In this document: positions 34,360-43,736 of the stretch, piece by piece | How positions within the stretch are numbered: position 1 is the first letter of the stretch | Layout: every line of letters begins with the position of its first letter | Origin: Thermoflavifilum sp. | GTDB taxonomy: Bacteria > Bacteroidota > Bacteroidia > Chitinophagales > Chitinophagaceae | Length of the DNA stretch: 48,327 bases | NCBI GenBank assembly: GCA_019683625.1 | Contig: JADGHY010000001.1 | Span: forward strand, 1 to 48,327 | Direction of reading: 5' to 3' | Position numbers and translations under genes: made by a program | The notes under the pieces: model-generated | The model's database searches: none | Told to the model about the DNA's origin: nothing | The model's input: the letters and a program-made list of their open reading frames with translations, nothing else

Positions 34360-37300
34360 TTATGGCCGGGATGCATCATCGGCAACAGAGGCTTGTTGTG
34401 CCCTCATTTGTTGCTGGTATTCGGAGGGAAGGATCTGAAAGGCCTCTTTAAAATAGCGGGTAAAATATTTGGGATTGTTGAAACCCACGCTATAAGCCAC
34501 TTCAGACACAGTCATCCGGGAATGGGCGAGCAGCTGACGGGCATGTTCCAGGCGAATTCTGCGGATGAATTCCAGAGGCGATTTACCCGTAAGGGCGACA
34601 ATTCTCTTATAGAGGGCAGCCCGGCTCATATACAATTCCTGGCTGAATTTGGTTACCGAGAAGCCAGGATCCTGCAAATGTTTTTCCACTGCTTTGCGTG
34701 CTTTTTCCAGAAACTGCTCATCTTCTGGCGGCATTTGCACCATGGGCGGGGTAAGATCAACGGATGGGGGCTGCAGCTTCTGTGCCCTGCGTTTTTCCCG
34801 CAAAAGGTTACGAATGCGGGTCTGAAGGATTTCAAAATTAAATGGTTTCACCAGGTAGTCATTGGCACCGGCATCTAATCCTTCGATCTGCTGTTCGTCC
34901 CCTGCACGGGCGGTAAGCAAAATCAAGGGAATTTCGGCAGTTCTCGGATCGGCTTTCAGCTTTTTGGCCAGGGCAATGCCATCCATCCCCGGCATCATAA
35001 TATCGCTCACAATGAGGGCTGGATGCTCGTGCAATGCTTTTTCCCAACCTGCTTGTCCGTCGGCTGCCTCTAAAATCCGATAGTGCAGTTGCAGATTATC
35101 TTTCAAATAAAAACGAAAATCATCGTTGTCTTCGATGAGCAGGATGGTAGGTTTGTGTCGGGCATTTTCTTCTGCAGGCTTAACGGATGCTTGCGAAACA
35201 GGTATCCGGCTCACCTGCCAAGGAGCGGTTTCTAAGGTAGAAGGCAAAGATTTTACCGGGAACCAAACATCAAATCGGGAACCATTTCCAGGTGCACTTT
35301 TCACGGTAATTTCCCCACCATGCATGCGCACAAACTCCCGCGTAATGGAAAGCCCTATGCCGCTGCCCTGATTCATGATTTCCGGCGGAACATCGTGTTG
35401 GAAAAAGCGTTCAAAAATATAGGGTTGTTTCTCCTCAGGAATGCCGATACCGCTATCGATTACGCTAAGCAGAAAATAAGGCTGATCTTGCTGGGCCTCG
35501 TCTTTTCGCATCACATGCTCCATCCGCAGCACCACGCTGCCTCCCACTGGGGTGAACTTAAAAGCATTGGAAAGCAAATTGAAGACGATACGCTCAAGCT
35601 TATCGGCATCAAAGGCCATCTGCAACGAGGAAAGGTTAGTTTCGATGGTAAAGGCAATTTGTTTGCGGTCGGCAATATCCATAAACGACATGGCAAGTTC
35701 GCGTACATAAGCCACTACATCGGCTTCGGCAAGGTGCAAAGGAATGGATTGGGTTTCAAGCTTGCGGAAATCGAGCAACTGATTGACCAACAACAAGAGC
35801 CTGCGGGCATTCCGGTAGATGAGTTGCAGTTGTTTCTGCAGTTCGGGATAGGCTTCCTGTTTAAGCAATCGTTCTACAGGGGTTAGAATAAGCGTCAGGG
35901 GAGTACGGAATTCATGGCTTACATTGGTGAAAAACCGGATCTTCATCATATCCAGTTCGTGCATCCGCTGGGCTTCTAGCTGCTGTTGCTGCAATTGAAA
36001 ATGCATACGAGCCCTGTCCAGCAATATTTTCCTGGCTAGCCATAAACAACCGATAAGAAAAGCCGCATAAAGCAGGTAAGCCCAGATCGTGCGCCAGAAA
36101 GGAGGCAGAATGGTGATATCGAGCGTAGTCCCCCGGGTATCCCATACGCCGTCGTTATTGGCAGCCACCACATGCAGCACATAATGCCCCGGATTCAAAT
36201 TCGTGTACACCGCCTTGCGTTGGCTGCCATCGGTATAGATCCAATCGCGATTGAATCCTTCCAACTTGTAAGCATATCCATTCCGGATAGAAGGAGTATA
36301 ACCGAGCGCTGCAAATTCAATGGAAAAATCATTTGCATTGTAAGGCAATACCAGCGAACGGGTTTGCGTGAGAGCCTGCTTCAAGATCACATGGCCTTTA
36401 ATCTTTTCACCCACCCGAACCTCGTGATTAAAGATTTGCAAATTGGTTAAAACAATGGGAGGGATTTCGCGACTGATTTCAATATGGGAAGGGTCAAATA
36501 AATTGAATCCATTGGGTCCACCAAAAGCCAATAAGCCTTCCCTGAGCCGATAAGCGGCCTTTTCGTTGAATTCCCTTCCCTGCAGGCCGTCGAGCTCATC
36601 AAAATTGCGAAAATGAAATTGCCATTTTCCGTTGTTCTGGCTGATCTGCAGGTTACACAGGCCATTGGGTGTGCCCATCCACAGCTGATGAGCAGGATCT
36701 TCCAGGATCGTGAGGATGGCATTGTCCGGTAGCCCATCTTTCTGATAAAACTGCTGGATGATTCCTGTTGCCGGGTTCAGCAGGTTCAATCCCTCCCGGG
36801 TGCCAATCCACATCCAGCCCCGGGAATCTTCGCACAGGGAAATCACATTGTCATTGCTTAGTGCATGGGGGTTACCTTCCTGATGCCCATAATGCGCCAG
36901 GATACGCCCCGAGGAAGGATCCATCACATCCACGCCTCCGGCCGTACCAATCCATAACCGCCCCTGCCGATCCTGCAAGAGCACGGAAATATATTTTAAG
37001 GCCGTGGCATGCGGGTCGCTCAAGGCATAATGGATAAAATGGCCCGTTTCCGGATCGAGCCGATCCAATCCCTGACCCAGCGTGCCAATCCACAAGCGCC
37101 CCTGCCGATCCTGCAAAATATCCCAGACTTTATCCCCCGCCAGCGAATAAGGATCATCATCCCGATGCCGATAATGGATAAAACGATGCCCATCAAAACA
37201 ATCTAATCCGCCATAGTAAGTGCCAATCCACAGCTTGCCTTGACGATCCAGACACAAGCTCACAATCACATTGTTGGAAAGCGAATGCGGATCCCCTGCG

Positions 37301-38550
37301 CGATGGACATATTGCCGGAAAATATTCTGCTTCCGGTCAAAATAAATCAATCCACCCCCGTTGGAACCAATCCATAGATTGCCTTCGGCATCTTCCACAA
37401 ACCGATTCACATCGTCGTACCCCCATTCCGCCGGATGGGCAAACCAGTGTTTATACAACGGGAAACGATCAAATTGCTCGTTGTAATAGCAGAATCCTTT
37501 TTTGTAAGTACCCACCCAGATGATGCCCGACGCATCCCGGAACAGTGCATAGACGCTGTTTTGGCTTAAGCTTTTATCGTCATCGGGCTGATTGAGGACA
37601 TAGCTAATTCGAAAATCGGGCAGATGAATGATATTGATTCCTCCATGATCGGTGCCCACCCAGATATTGCCTTTGCGGTCCTGGATGATGCCATATACAA
37701 TGTCGTTGTTTAAGGGATAGCTAAGATTGCTTTTGCTGAAATGGATGTATTGCTGGCTGGCAGGGTTGTAGTAAAATACTCCGGCTGCGTCCTGGGTAGG
37801 ATAAGCCCAGAGGCCGCCGTCTCGATCCACAAACAGGCTATAGTTGCCCACACGGGTGCTGTTTCGGGCTATCCTATCCGTTTGATAGCCTATCTGTAAG
37901 GTCTGGGCATTGATTTCCGCTATGCGTCCGCGCCAGTCAATCACCCACACATTGCCCCACCTGTCGAGGGTGATGCTGGTGAGGCTATCGCTCAACAGCC
38001 CTGTATTTGACAACTTTTTGCTTAATACCAGGTGGCTCGTTTGCGTCCGGGAATCATAGCAGTAGAGATTGCCTGCTGCAGGGGCATAGGCGAGGTCATA
38101 TAAAAACCAATAGCGTTGCTGCCGATCCCGAATGATCTGAGCCACCGTGCCCGGGGGTAGTCCCAATGTCTGCAGCTCATGCAGATAATTCCTGCAAAAG
38201 CTTTCTGTACGTGGATCGTAAATATCGGCTCCATTGCGGGTATTGATCCATAACCTTTGATGGGGAAAGGGATAAATGCTGGTGATGAAGTTGTCGCTCA
38301 GCGAGGTGGTATCATTGACCTGATGCCTGAATACCGTGAAATGATAACCATCATACCGGTTTAAGCCAGACATGGTGCCGATCCACATAAATCCTTGATC
38401 ATCCTTCCAAAAACAGTTTACCTGATTGTGCGATAAACCTGCATCCATATCCACCCGGGTAAAGGAAAACCGGGTGAGCTGACCCATGGCCTGCAGCCCA
38501 TAGCCCAGCAGTACGCTCCACAATCCGATGCGGAACAATTGGCGAAACAT
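34360..38550 (-). CDS. hybrid two-component system sensor/regulator (HTCS) of PUL 2
   Basis: 1396 aa, all-in-one sensor kinase and AraC-type regulator. After a signal segment (1-23), residues 30-690 are two seven-bladed Reg_prop propellers with repeated DRQGRLWIGT-like units, and 700-815 are a Y_Y_Y domain, all periplasmic. One membrane helix is at about 821-840. HisKA has His879 in VSHEFRTPL. HATPase_c has NLLSNAFKF (Asn991, Asn995), DSGIGI and GSGIGL. The receiver has phospho-acceptor Asp1183 in VSDIMMPGMDG and Lys1235 in VKPF. HTH_18 AraC lies at 1290-1385 (VAYSVGFNNPKYFTRYFKEAF). Such proteins bind their glycan directly and activate the neighbouring PUL, here starting at GH31 119 bp downstream. 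Confidence 0.96.
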   Translation of the reverse strand: MFRQLFRIGLWSVLLGYGLQAMGQLTRFSFTRVDMDAGLSHNQVNCFWKDDQGFMWIGTMSGLNRYDGYHFTVFRHQVNDTTSLSDNFITSIYPFPHQRLWINTRNGADIYDPRTESFCRNYLHELQTLGLPPGTVAQIIRDRQQRYWFLYDLAYAPAAGNLYCYDSRTQTSHLVLSKKLSNTGLLSDSLTSITLDRWGNVWVIDWRGRIAEINAQTLQIGYQTDRIARNSTRVGNYSLFVDRDGGLWAYPTQDAAGVFYYNPASQQYIHFSKSNLSYPLNNDIVYGIIQDRKGNIWVGTDHGGINIIHLPDFRISYVLNQPDDDKSLSQNSVYALFRDASGIIWVGTYKKGFCYYNEQFDRFPLYKHWFAHPAEWGYDDVNRFVEDAEGNLWIGSNGGGLIYFDRKQNIFRQYVHRAGDPHSLSNNVIVSLCLDRQGKLWIGTYYGGLDCFDGHRFIHYRHRDDDPYSLAGDKVWDILQDRQGRLWIGTLGQGLDRLDPETGHFIHYALSDPHATALKYISVLLQDRQGRLWIGTAGGVDVMDPSSGRILAHYGHQEGNPHALSNDNVISLCEDSRGWMWIGTREGLNLLNPATGIIQQFYQKDGLPDNAILTILEDPAHQLWMGTPNGLCNLQISQNNGKWQFHFRNFDELDGLQGREFNEKAAYRLREGLLAFGGPNGFNLFDPSHIEISREIPPIVLTNLQIFNHEVRVGEKIKGHVILKQALTQTRSLVLPYNANDFSIEFAALGYTPSIRNGYAYKLEGFNRDWIYTDGSQRKAVYTNLNPGHYVLHVVAANNDGVWDTRGTTLDITILPPFWRTIWAYLLYAAFLIGCLWLARKILLDRARMHFQLQQQQLEAQRMHELDMMKIRFFTNVSHEFRTPLTLILTPVERLLKQEAYPELQKQLQLIYRNARRLLLLVNQLLDFRKLETQSIPLHLAEADVVAYVRELAMSFMDIADRKQIAFTIETNLSSLQMAFDADKLERIVFNLLSNAFKFTPVGGSVVLRMEHVMRKDEAQQDQPYFLLSVIDSGIGIPEEKQPYIFERFFQHDVPPEIMNQGSGIGLSITREFVRMHGGEITVKSAPGNGSRFDVWFPVKSLPSTLETAPWQVSRIPVSQASVKPAEENARHKPTILLIEDNDDFRFYLKDNLQLHYRILEAADGQAGWEKALHEHPALIVSDIMMPGMDGIALAKKLKADPRTAEIPLILLTARAGDEQQIEGLDAGANDYLVKPFNFEILQTRIRNLLREKRRAQKLQPPSVDLTPPMVQMPPEDEQFLEKARKAVEKHLQDPGFSVTKFSQELYMSRAALYKRIVALTGKSPLEFIRRIRLEHARQLLAHSRMTVSEVAYSVGFNNPKYFTRYFKEAFQILPSEYQQQMRAQQASVADDASRP

Positions 38551-38619
38551 AGCCCGGGAAAATAAACGCTTTCTGGTAAGTTAAACAAATTCTGATTTAC
38601 CCCAACATTTGGGTTTTTC

Positions 38620-38627
38620 TATCTTTA
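38620..38627 (+). promoter_or_regulatory. -7 box TATCTTTA, 4 nt before the beta-CASP gene
   Basis: TATCTTTA fits TAnnTTTG at 7 of 8 positions. A TTTA stands 20 bp upstream (38596-38599) as a weak -33 box. Only GGGC separates it from the ATG at 38632, which predicts a leaderless mRNA. Confidence 0.45.
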
Positions 38628-38631
38628 GGGC

Positions 38632-40044
38632 ATGCAAATTAGTTTCCATGGTGCCGCCCGAACAGTCACGGGCAGCAAACATTTGATCACCCTGAAATCG
38701 GGTACCCGCATCTTGTTGGATTGTGGCATGTTTCAGGGCATGGGCGTCCGGGCTGAACAACTGAACCACGAGTGGGGTTTTGAGCCTGCTTCGGTGCACA
38801 TGCTTATCTTAAGCCATGCCCATATTGATCATTCGGGTTTGATTCCCAAGCTGGTACACGACGGCTTTCATGGTCCTGTATATTGTACTCCGCCTACGCG
38901 AAAACTCAGCGAACTGCTGCTGCTGGATAGTGCCAATATTCAGGAACAAGAGGCCGATTTTGAAAACCGAAAAATAGGTCGGCTTACTGCAACAGCCGGG
39001 CATGCTCAGCCGCTTTATACCCCAGCCGATATCCCGGCTGCCATGGCTTTGTTCCGCGAACTGCCTTATGACCAATGGCACAAGCTTTCTGAAGAAGTGG
39101 AATTGATGTTTACCGATGCCGGCCATATCTTGGGCAGTGCCTGTGTACATCTTCGCATTTATGAAAATAACCAGACATTCCACCTGAGCTTTTCCGGTGA
39201 TGTAGGCCGTTATCGCGATGTGATCCTTCGCTCGCCCGCCCCATTTCCCCAGGCCGACTTTTTAATCATGGAATCAACCTATGGGAATAGCTTGCACGAG
39301 CCCGCCAGCCAGTCGGCCGATCAGCTTCTGGGCTGGATCACCCATACCTGCTTGGAGAAAAAAGGTAAACTCATCATCGCTGCCTTTAGCCTGGGCCGCA
39401 CCCAGGAAATCTTATACTACCTCAACCAGCTGGAACTCGAAAATCGCTTGCCCGCGCTCCGGTATTATCTGGATAGCCCGCTAAGCATAGCCCTTACCGA
39501 AGTCATCAAACAATATCCCGACTATTTCAATGCACGGGTAAAAAAGCTGCTCATCCGCGACAGTGACCCCTTTCATTTTCAAGGCCTGCAATACATCAAA
39601 GAGGTGGCCGATTCCAAATTGCTAAACTATATAGATGAGCCTTGCGTGATCATCAGCGCAAGTGGCATGGCCGACGCGGGACGCATCAAACACCACATCA
39701 GCCACAATATTGAAAATTCCAGAAATAGCATTTTGTTTACAGGTTACTGCGAGCCGGAATCCCTTGGGGGACGCTTGCTTACCCACCCCAAAGAAATCCA
39801 CTTGTTTGGGACACCGCATGAAGTACACGCAGAGATTGGCCAATTAAAGTCTATGAGTGCACATGGCGACTATGAGGACCTGCTGCAATGGCTGGGCTGC
39901 CAGGATCCCCGACGGGTGCGACAGCTGTTTTTGGTTCATGGGGAATATGATGTGCAGCTGGATTTCCAACAGCGACTGCTGCGGAAGGGCTTCCCCGAAG
40001 TGCTCATTCCCGATTTGCATCAATCCTTTTACCTTAGCCTTTAA
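38632..40044 (+). CDS. MBL-fold beta-CASP ribonuclease-like protein
   Basis: 470 aa. The metallo-beta-lactamase core has the zinc motif SHAHIDHSG at about residues 62-70, LLDCGMFQG before it, and DAGHILGSACVHL after it. The beta-CASP cap follows (FLIMESTYGNSLH, IAAFSLGRTQEILYYL), then ISASGMADAGRIKHHI and the C-terminal SAHGDYEDLL and VHGEYD motifs. This is the RNA-processing (CPSF73/YSH1-like) subgroup, usually annotated RNA specificity factor. It probably cleaves RNA in the cytoplasm. The GH130 gene starts 10 bp after its stop. Confidence 0.92.
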   Translation: MQISFHGAARTVTGSKHLITLKSGTRILLDCGMFQGMGVRAEQLNHEWGFEPASVHMLILSHAHIDHSGLIPKLVHDGFHGPVYCTPPTRKLSELLLLDSANIQEQEADFENRKIGRLTATAGHAQPLYTPADIPAAMALFRELPYDQWHKLSEEVELMFTDAGHILGSACVHLRIYENNQTFHLSFSGDVGRYRDVILRSPAPFPQADFLIMESTYGNSLHEPASQSADQLLGWITHTCLEKKGKLIIAAFSLGRTQEILYYLNQLELENRLPALRYYLDSPLSIALTEVIKQYPDYFNARVKKLLIRDSDPFHFQGLQYIKEVADSKLLNYIDEPCVIISASGMADAGRIKHHISHNIENSRNSILFTGYCEPESLGGRLLTHPKEIHLFGTPHEVHAEIGQLKSMSAHGDYEDLLQWLGCQDPRRVRQLFLVHGEYDVQLDFQQRLLRKGFPEVLIPDLHQSFYLSL

Positions 40045-40054
40045 ACACCCACTC

Positions 40055-41137
40055 ATGCGCGGTTGCAAGGCCTCCATGCTGCTTTTTATCCTTTGCTGGA
40101 AAATGACCAGCGGCCAGGTAGCAGTATCCTGGCCTGTATTGCCTTTTCAGAAGCAAGATGCCGTAAATCCCATCCTGAAGCCCGACCCATCAAAGTCATG
40201 GATAGACCCCATCAGCGGACAACCCGTGCAATGGATGGCCCATAACGTGTTGAATCCGGCGGCTGTGGTCAGCAACGGACAAATATGGCTGCTCTTCCGT
40301 GCCCAGGATAGCTCAACCCTGGCCCCTACCGGCACTTCCCGCATTGGGCTGGCCTCGTCTGCCGATGGGCTGCATTTTCATATTCATCCGGCACCGGTGC
40401 TGTTCCCCGCCCATGACGCCCAACAAGCTTATGAGTGGCCGGGAGGCGTGGAAGATCCACGGGTGGTACAAAGCCACGACGGCCGCTATGTGATGACCTA
40501 CACGGCTTATGACGGCCATCTGGCCAGGCTTTGCATCGCTTCATCCCACGATCTGCAACATTGGCAAAAGCATGGCCTGGCATTCCCCGATCAGCCCCAT
40601 CGCTGGTCAAAATCGGGTGCCATACTCACCGAACTGAGCAACGGAAAACTGGTAGCCAAGCGCATCCGGGGTAAATACTGGATGTATTGGGGCGATACCC
40701 ACATTTTCATTGCTACCTCTACCGACCTGATCCATTGGCATATCCTCCGGGATAGCAGCGGCAAACCCATTTCACTGATGGGACCCAGACCTCATCGGTT
40801 CGACAGCCGTCTGGTAGAGCCAGGCCCGCCTCCGGTGTGGACCCCCCAGGGCATCTGGTTCATCTACAACGGCATGAACGCCTCCGATAGCCTGCGCTAT
40901 CCACCTCTCCCCCCTGATGCCTATGGCGTCGGACAAGCCTGGATTGATCCCAACGACCCTACTCATGTCCTTAAACGGTTATCGGCCCCCTTCCTCATAC
41001 CCAAAAAAAACTATGAACAGGAAGGACAAGTGAACCAGGTATGTTTTGCCGAAGGGCTGGTTTGGTTTTCAGGAAAATGGTATCTCTACTACGGCACGGC
41101 CGACTCGCGCATAGCTGTGGCCATTCATTCTCCCTGA
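40055..41137 (+). CDS. GH130-like mannoside phosphorylase/hydrolase, secreted
   Basis: 360 aa from the ATG at 40055; longer frames overlap the beta-CASP gene and lack a signal. The N-terminal signal peptide (KASMLLFILCWKMTSGQ) suggests export. The five-bladed propeller shows GH130 features: YEWPGGVEDPRVVQ, MTYTAYDGHLARLCIASS and WSKSGAILTEL. GH130 enzymes act on beta-mannosides: the phosphorylases are mainly cytoplasmic, and the exported ones tend to be beta-1,2-mannosidases, so hydrolysis is the better guess. Its last 13 bp overlap the convergent uvrC end. The link with the beta-CASP gene seems to be position only. Confidence 0.85.
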   Translation: MRGCKASMLLFILCWKMTSGQVAVSWPVLPFQKQDAVNPILKPDPSKSWIDPISGQPVQWMAHNVLNPAAVVSNGQIWLLFRAQDSSTLAPTGTSRIGLASSADGLHFHIHPAPVLFPAHDAQQAYEWPGGVEDPRVVQSHDGRYVMTYTAYDGHLARLCIASSHDLQHWQKHGLAFPDQPHRWSKSGAILTELSNGKLVAKRIRGKYWMYWGDTHIFIATSTDLIHWHILRDSSGKPISLMGPRPHRFDSRLVEPGPPPVWTPQGIWFIYNGMNASDSLRYPPLPPDAYGVGQAWIDPNDPTHVLKRLSAPFLIPKKNYEQEGQVNQVCFAEGLVWFSGKWYLYYGTADSRIAVAIHSP

Positions 41138-42972
41138 AGGGATGCAGCAGAAGCTTCGGGGTGAAACCAGTTCCATATTAATCTGGCCCGGGAGGGGCCC
41201 ACTTCCTGCTGCAGCTCTGCTTCACTCAGCTCCCGGATCCGCCGTACAGAGCGATACTTCAACAACAATTGGTCGGCCGTCCGCTTGCCAATGCCCGGGA
41301 TAGCCTCCAGTTCATTTTTGAATGTGCCCTTGCTGCGCATCTGCCTATGAAAACGAATGCCAAACCGGTGCACCTCATCGCGAATATGCCGGATCAGCCG
41401 CAGGCTTTCGCTGCGATAAGGCAGCTTTACGCTTTCCCGATCTCCCGGGAAAAAGATTTCCTCTTCCTGCTTGGCCAGGCCAATGACGGTGAGCTTGCCC
41501 CGAAGATCCAATGCTTCCAGGCTCTCCAGCGCCGCATTAAGCTGGCCCTTGCCTCCATCGATAATCACCAGCTGGGGCAATGGCTTTGCTTCTTCAAGCA
41601 AACGCTTGTAGCGCCTGTACACGATTTCTCGCATCGAGGCAAAATCATCGATACCCTGCACTGTCTTTACATGAAAATGACGGTAGTCTTGCTTGCTGGG
41701 CCTGCCATCCTTGAATACCACACAGGCTGCCACGGGAAAACTTCCCTGAAAATTAGAATTATCAAAGCATTCAATGTGGCGGGGTAATTCGGGCAATTGC
41801 AAATCTTCCTGCAGTTGCCGCAATACTTCTAGCTCATGCCCTTCCTCGTTGCGGTCTAGCAACAATCGCTTTTTTTGTTCCTGCTCTTCCCGATAAAAAT
41901 GCGCATTTTTCAACGAAAGCTCCAGCAACTTCTTTTTATCACCCGACCGGGGCACCGTGACCTTCACCTCCGGATCGGGATAGGCAACTGCAAAGGGGAC
42001 AATGATTTCCAGTGCCTGGCTGCGGAAGGTTTCCCGCAAATGCACAATAGCCCGCACCAGCATGTCGGCCTTGTCTTCTTCCTCTACTTTGGGTTCCACC
42101 ATCAGGCTTTTGCTGTCCATGACCAAGCCCCTGAGCACCCTTAGGTAATTCACATACCATACCCGCCTGCCGGGCTGCCCGTCTTCAGCCACCGAAAACA
42201 CATCCACGTCACCGACACGAGGATTCACGATAGCAGATCTTGCCTGATAAGCCTGCAAATCTTCAATCTTCTTTTTCCAAATTTCAGCTTGCTCAAATTC
42301 CAACCGGGCCGCACAAGCCTGCATCTGCACTTTAAATTCGGCGATCACCGGCGCCAGGTTACCCCGCAAAATTTCTTTGACCTGGCGAATGCCCTGCATA
42401 TAATCCTCTTCCGTCTGCAGCCCTTCACAGGGTCCCTTGCAGTTGCCCAGATGATATTCCAGGCATACCTTGAACTTTTTCTTTTCAATATTCTGGCGCG
42501 TGAGATGCAGGGAACAAGTGCGCAATTGCACGACCGACCGGATGAAATTCAGCAACTCCCGTACCTTTCCAACCGAGGTAAAAGGCCCCAGGTAGGTTGA
42601 TCCATCATCCAGTTTCCGTCGGGTAAGAAAAACACGGGGAAAAGGTTCATTTTTAATGACGATATACGGATAAGATTTGTCGTCCTTCAGGTTAATGTTA
42701 AAACGCGGCTGAAATTCTTTAATCAAATTATTTTCCAGTAAAAAAGCATCCTGTTCGGAATTGACTACTGTCCATTCAATGCGCTGAATGAGCGAAACGA
42801 GCCTGCGTGTTTTATAAGCCGTTACCTGACGGGAAAAATAGGAACTGATGCGTTTGTGCAAATCCTTTGCCTTACCCACGTAAAGCAGTTCATCGTTTGC
42901 CCCATAGTAACGATACACTCCCGGCTGGTGGGGAATGGTAGGCAAAATCTGCTTGAACGCTTCTGGCTTCAC
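41125..42972 (-). CDS. uvrC: excinuclease ABC subunit C, GTG start
   Basis: 615 aa with the full UvrC layout. The GIY-YIG nuclease covers about 13-95 (PGVYRYYGANDELLYVGKAKDLHKR). A cysteine-bearing linker follows, then the UVR domain at about 205-240 (RLEFEQAEIWKKKIEDLQ). The RNase H-like nuclease reads IECFDNSNFQGS and VIIDGGKGQLNAAL, and the tandem helix-hairpin-helix is at the C-terminus (ELEAIPGIGKRTADQLL). It makes the dual incisions in nucleotide excision repair with UvrAB. The start must be GTG 42972: upstream the frame hits a stop within 5 codons, and no ATG occurs before the nuclease motifs. Confidence 0.97.
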   Translation of the reverse strand: MKPEAFKQILPTIPHQPGVYRYYGANDELLYVGKAKDLHKRISSYFSRQVTAYKTRRLVSLIQRIEWTVVNSEQDAFLLENNLIKEFQPRFNINLKDDKSYPYIVIKNEPFPRVFLTRRKLDDGSTYLGPFTSVGKVRELLNFIRSVVQLRTCSLHLTRQNIEKKKFKVCLEYHLGNCKGPCEGLQTEEDYMQGIRQVKEILRGNLAPVIAEFKVQMQACAARLEFEQAEIWKKKIEDLQAYQARSAIVNPRVGDVDVFSVAEDGQPGRRVWYVNYLRVLRGLVMDSKSLMVEPKVEEEDKADMLVRAIVHLRETFRSQALEIIVPFAVAYPDPEVKVTVPRSGDKKKLLELSLKNAHFYREEQEQKKRLLLDRNEEGHELEVLRQLQEDLQLPELPRHIECFDNSNFQGSFPVAACVVFKDGRPSKQDYRHFHVKTVQGIDDFASMREIVYRRYKRLLEEAKPLPQLVIIDGGKGQLNAALESLEALDLRGKLTVIGLAKQEEEIFFPGDRESVKLPYRSESLRLIRHIRDEVHRFGIRFHRQMRSKGTFKNELEAIPGIGKRTADQLLLKYRSVRRIRELSEAELQQEVGPSRARLIWNWFHPEASAASLQGE

Positions 42973-43004
42973 CGCTTCACAGATTTACATAAACTTTCCG
43001 GAAT

Positions 43005-43592
43005 TCAGGCCTGCGGCGCAAAGAAAACCCTTACGTATATGCGCCGGGGAGCAAATAATTGCATGTGTTCATAAGTAATCATCTCCACACTTTTGCCCGC
43101 CTGATAGAGCAATTGTTTGGAAGTATGATAGAGAAAATTATCGGTCATGCTCTTCACATAAATGCTGTGAATCGTATGGCTGGGATTCACCTGCAAATAA
43201 ATCTGATAGGGCTTGGTCTGGGCTCCCTGCGAAGTGTAGATAATGGTGATTTTCCCGGTCAGGCTATCTGCAAAACTCTCAATCCGATACATACCCCTGA
43301 ATGCCGGCCGATCGATGTCCAATGCCATGAAAGGTTGAAAAACCGCCAACAGATTCTCCCGGGTTAACGGCATCCACACCGTGTCGGTATGTTGATTCAT
43401 ACTGACCACCTTCATCAGAGACAGATGGCTGCTATCCTGCAGGAAGCTATCAATCTGCTCGCTGAAATATTTTTTCAGGCTAAAATATTCCTGCTCCGTC
43501 CCCTCCTGGATGTTGCCGGCTTGACGCGTCCGGCAACCCAAAAGTCCTATCAAAACCATCAAACAGCAAACCTTGAACAGGTCTTTCATCAT
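43005..43592 (-). CDS. lipoprotein of unknown function
   Basis: 195 aa. The type II signal is clear (CCLMVLIGLLGC, lipidated Cys20). The rest (about 30-195) is one small alpha+beta domain, with FSLKKYFSEQIDSFLQ near the start and repeated beta strands after it (ITIIYTSQG, YQIYLQVNP, SIYVKSMTDNFLYHTS). I recognise no family or catalytic motif. It has its own leaderless-type promoter (TAATTTTG at 43604-43597) and ends 32 bp before uvrC, so the two may share a transcript. Starts: adjacent ATGs at 43592 and 43589. Confidence 0.8.
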   Translation of the reverse strand: MMKDLFKVCCLMVLIGLLGCRTRQAGNIQEGTEQEYFSLKKYFSEQIDSFLQDSSHLSLMKVVSMNQHTDTVWMPLTRENLLAVFQPFMALDIDRPAFRGMYRIESFADSLTGKITIIYTSQGAQTKPYQIYLQVNPSHTIHSIYVKSMTDNFLYHTSKQLLYQAGKSVEMITYEHMQLFAPRRIYVRVFFAPQA

Positions 43593-43596
43593 CCAA

Positions 43597-43604
43597 CAAA
43601 ATTA
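43597..43604 (-). promoter_or_regulatory. -7 box TAATTTTG, 4 nt before the lipoprotein ATG
   Basis: An exact TAnnTTTG on the minus strand, separated from the ATG at 43592 by 4 nt, which predicts a leaderless transcript. No clear TTTG at -33. Confidence 0.5.
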
Positions 43605-43617
43605 GGGATTGGTGCCT

Positions 43618-43646
43618 AAAAAATAAGCCGGTGTGAACACACCGGC
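43618..43646 (-). terminator. strong intrinsic terminator after the ECF/anti-sigma region
   Basis: GCCGGTGTG (43627-43635) and CACACCGGC (43638-43646) form a GC-rich 9-bp perfect inverted repeat with a 2-nt centre (about a 4-nt loop in RNA). On the minus strand it is followed by TTATTTTTT. It ends transcripts coming from the anti-sigma operon and from the second ECF-type promoter. Confidence 0.75.
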
Positions 43647-43730
43647 CGCACGCAGATAACAGTAATTAAACCTACAAAGTAAAGCCTGCGGAAAAAATGT
43701 TTGACACCACCATGTACGATGCAATGAAAT
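43618..43730 (-). ncRNA. candidate ECF-dependent small RNA
   Basis: An ECF-type promoter copy (43766-43737) and a strong terminator (43646-43618) frame about 110 nt with no conserved gene. A start near 43730 is inferred from the -10 position. A 13-codon frame from ATG 43713 is the only coding potential and has no ribosome binding site. The sequence would be made whenever the sigma factor at 45140-45724 is active. This is a prediction from sequence signals alone. Confidence 0.4.
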
Positions 43731-43736
43731 CTATAT

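Noticed and set aside
36700..38400. Repeated DNA stretches such as TGCCGATCCTGCAA in the HTCS gene
   Set aside because: These code the repeated DRQGRLWIG units of the propeller blades, so they are protein repeats, not a separate DNA element or CRISPR.
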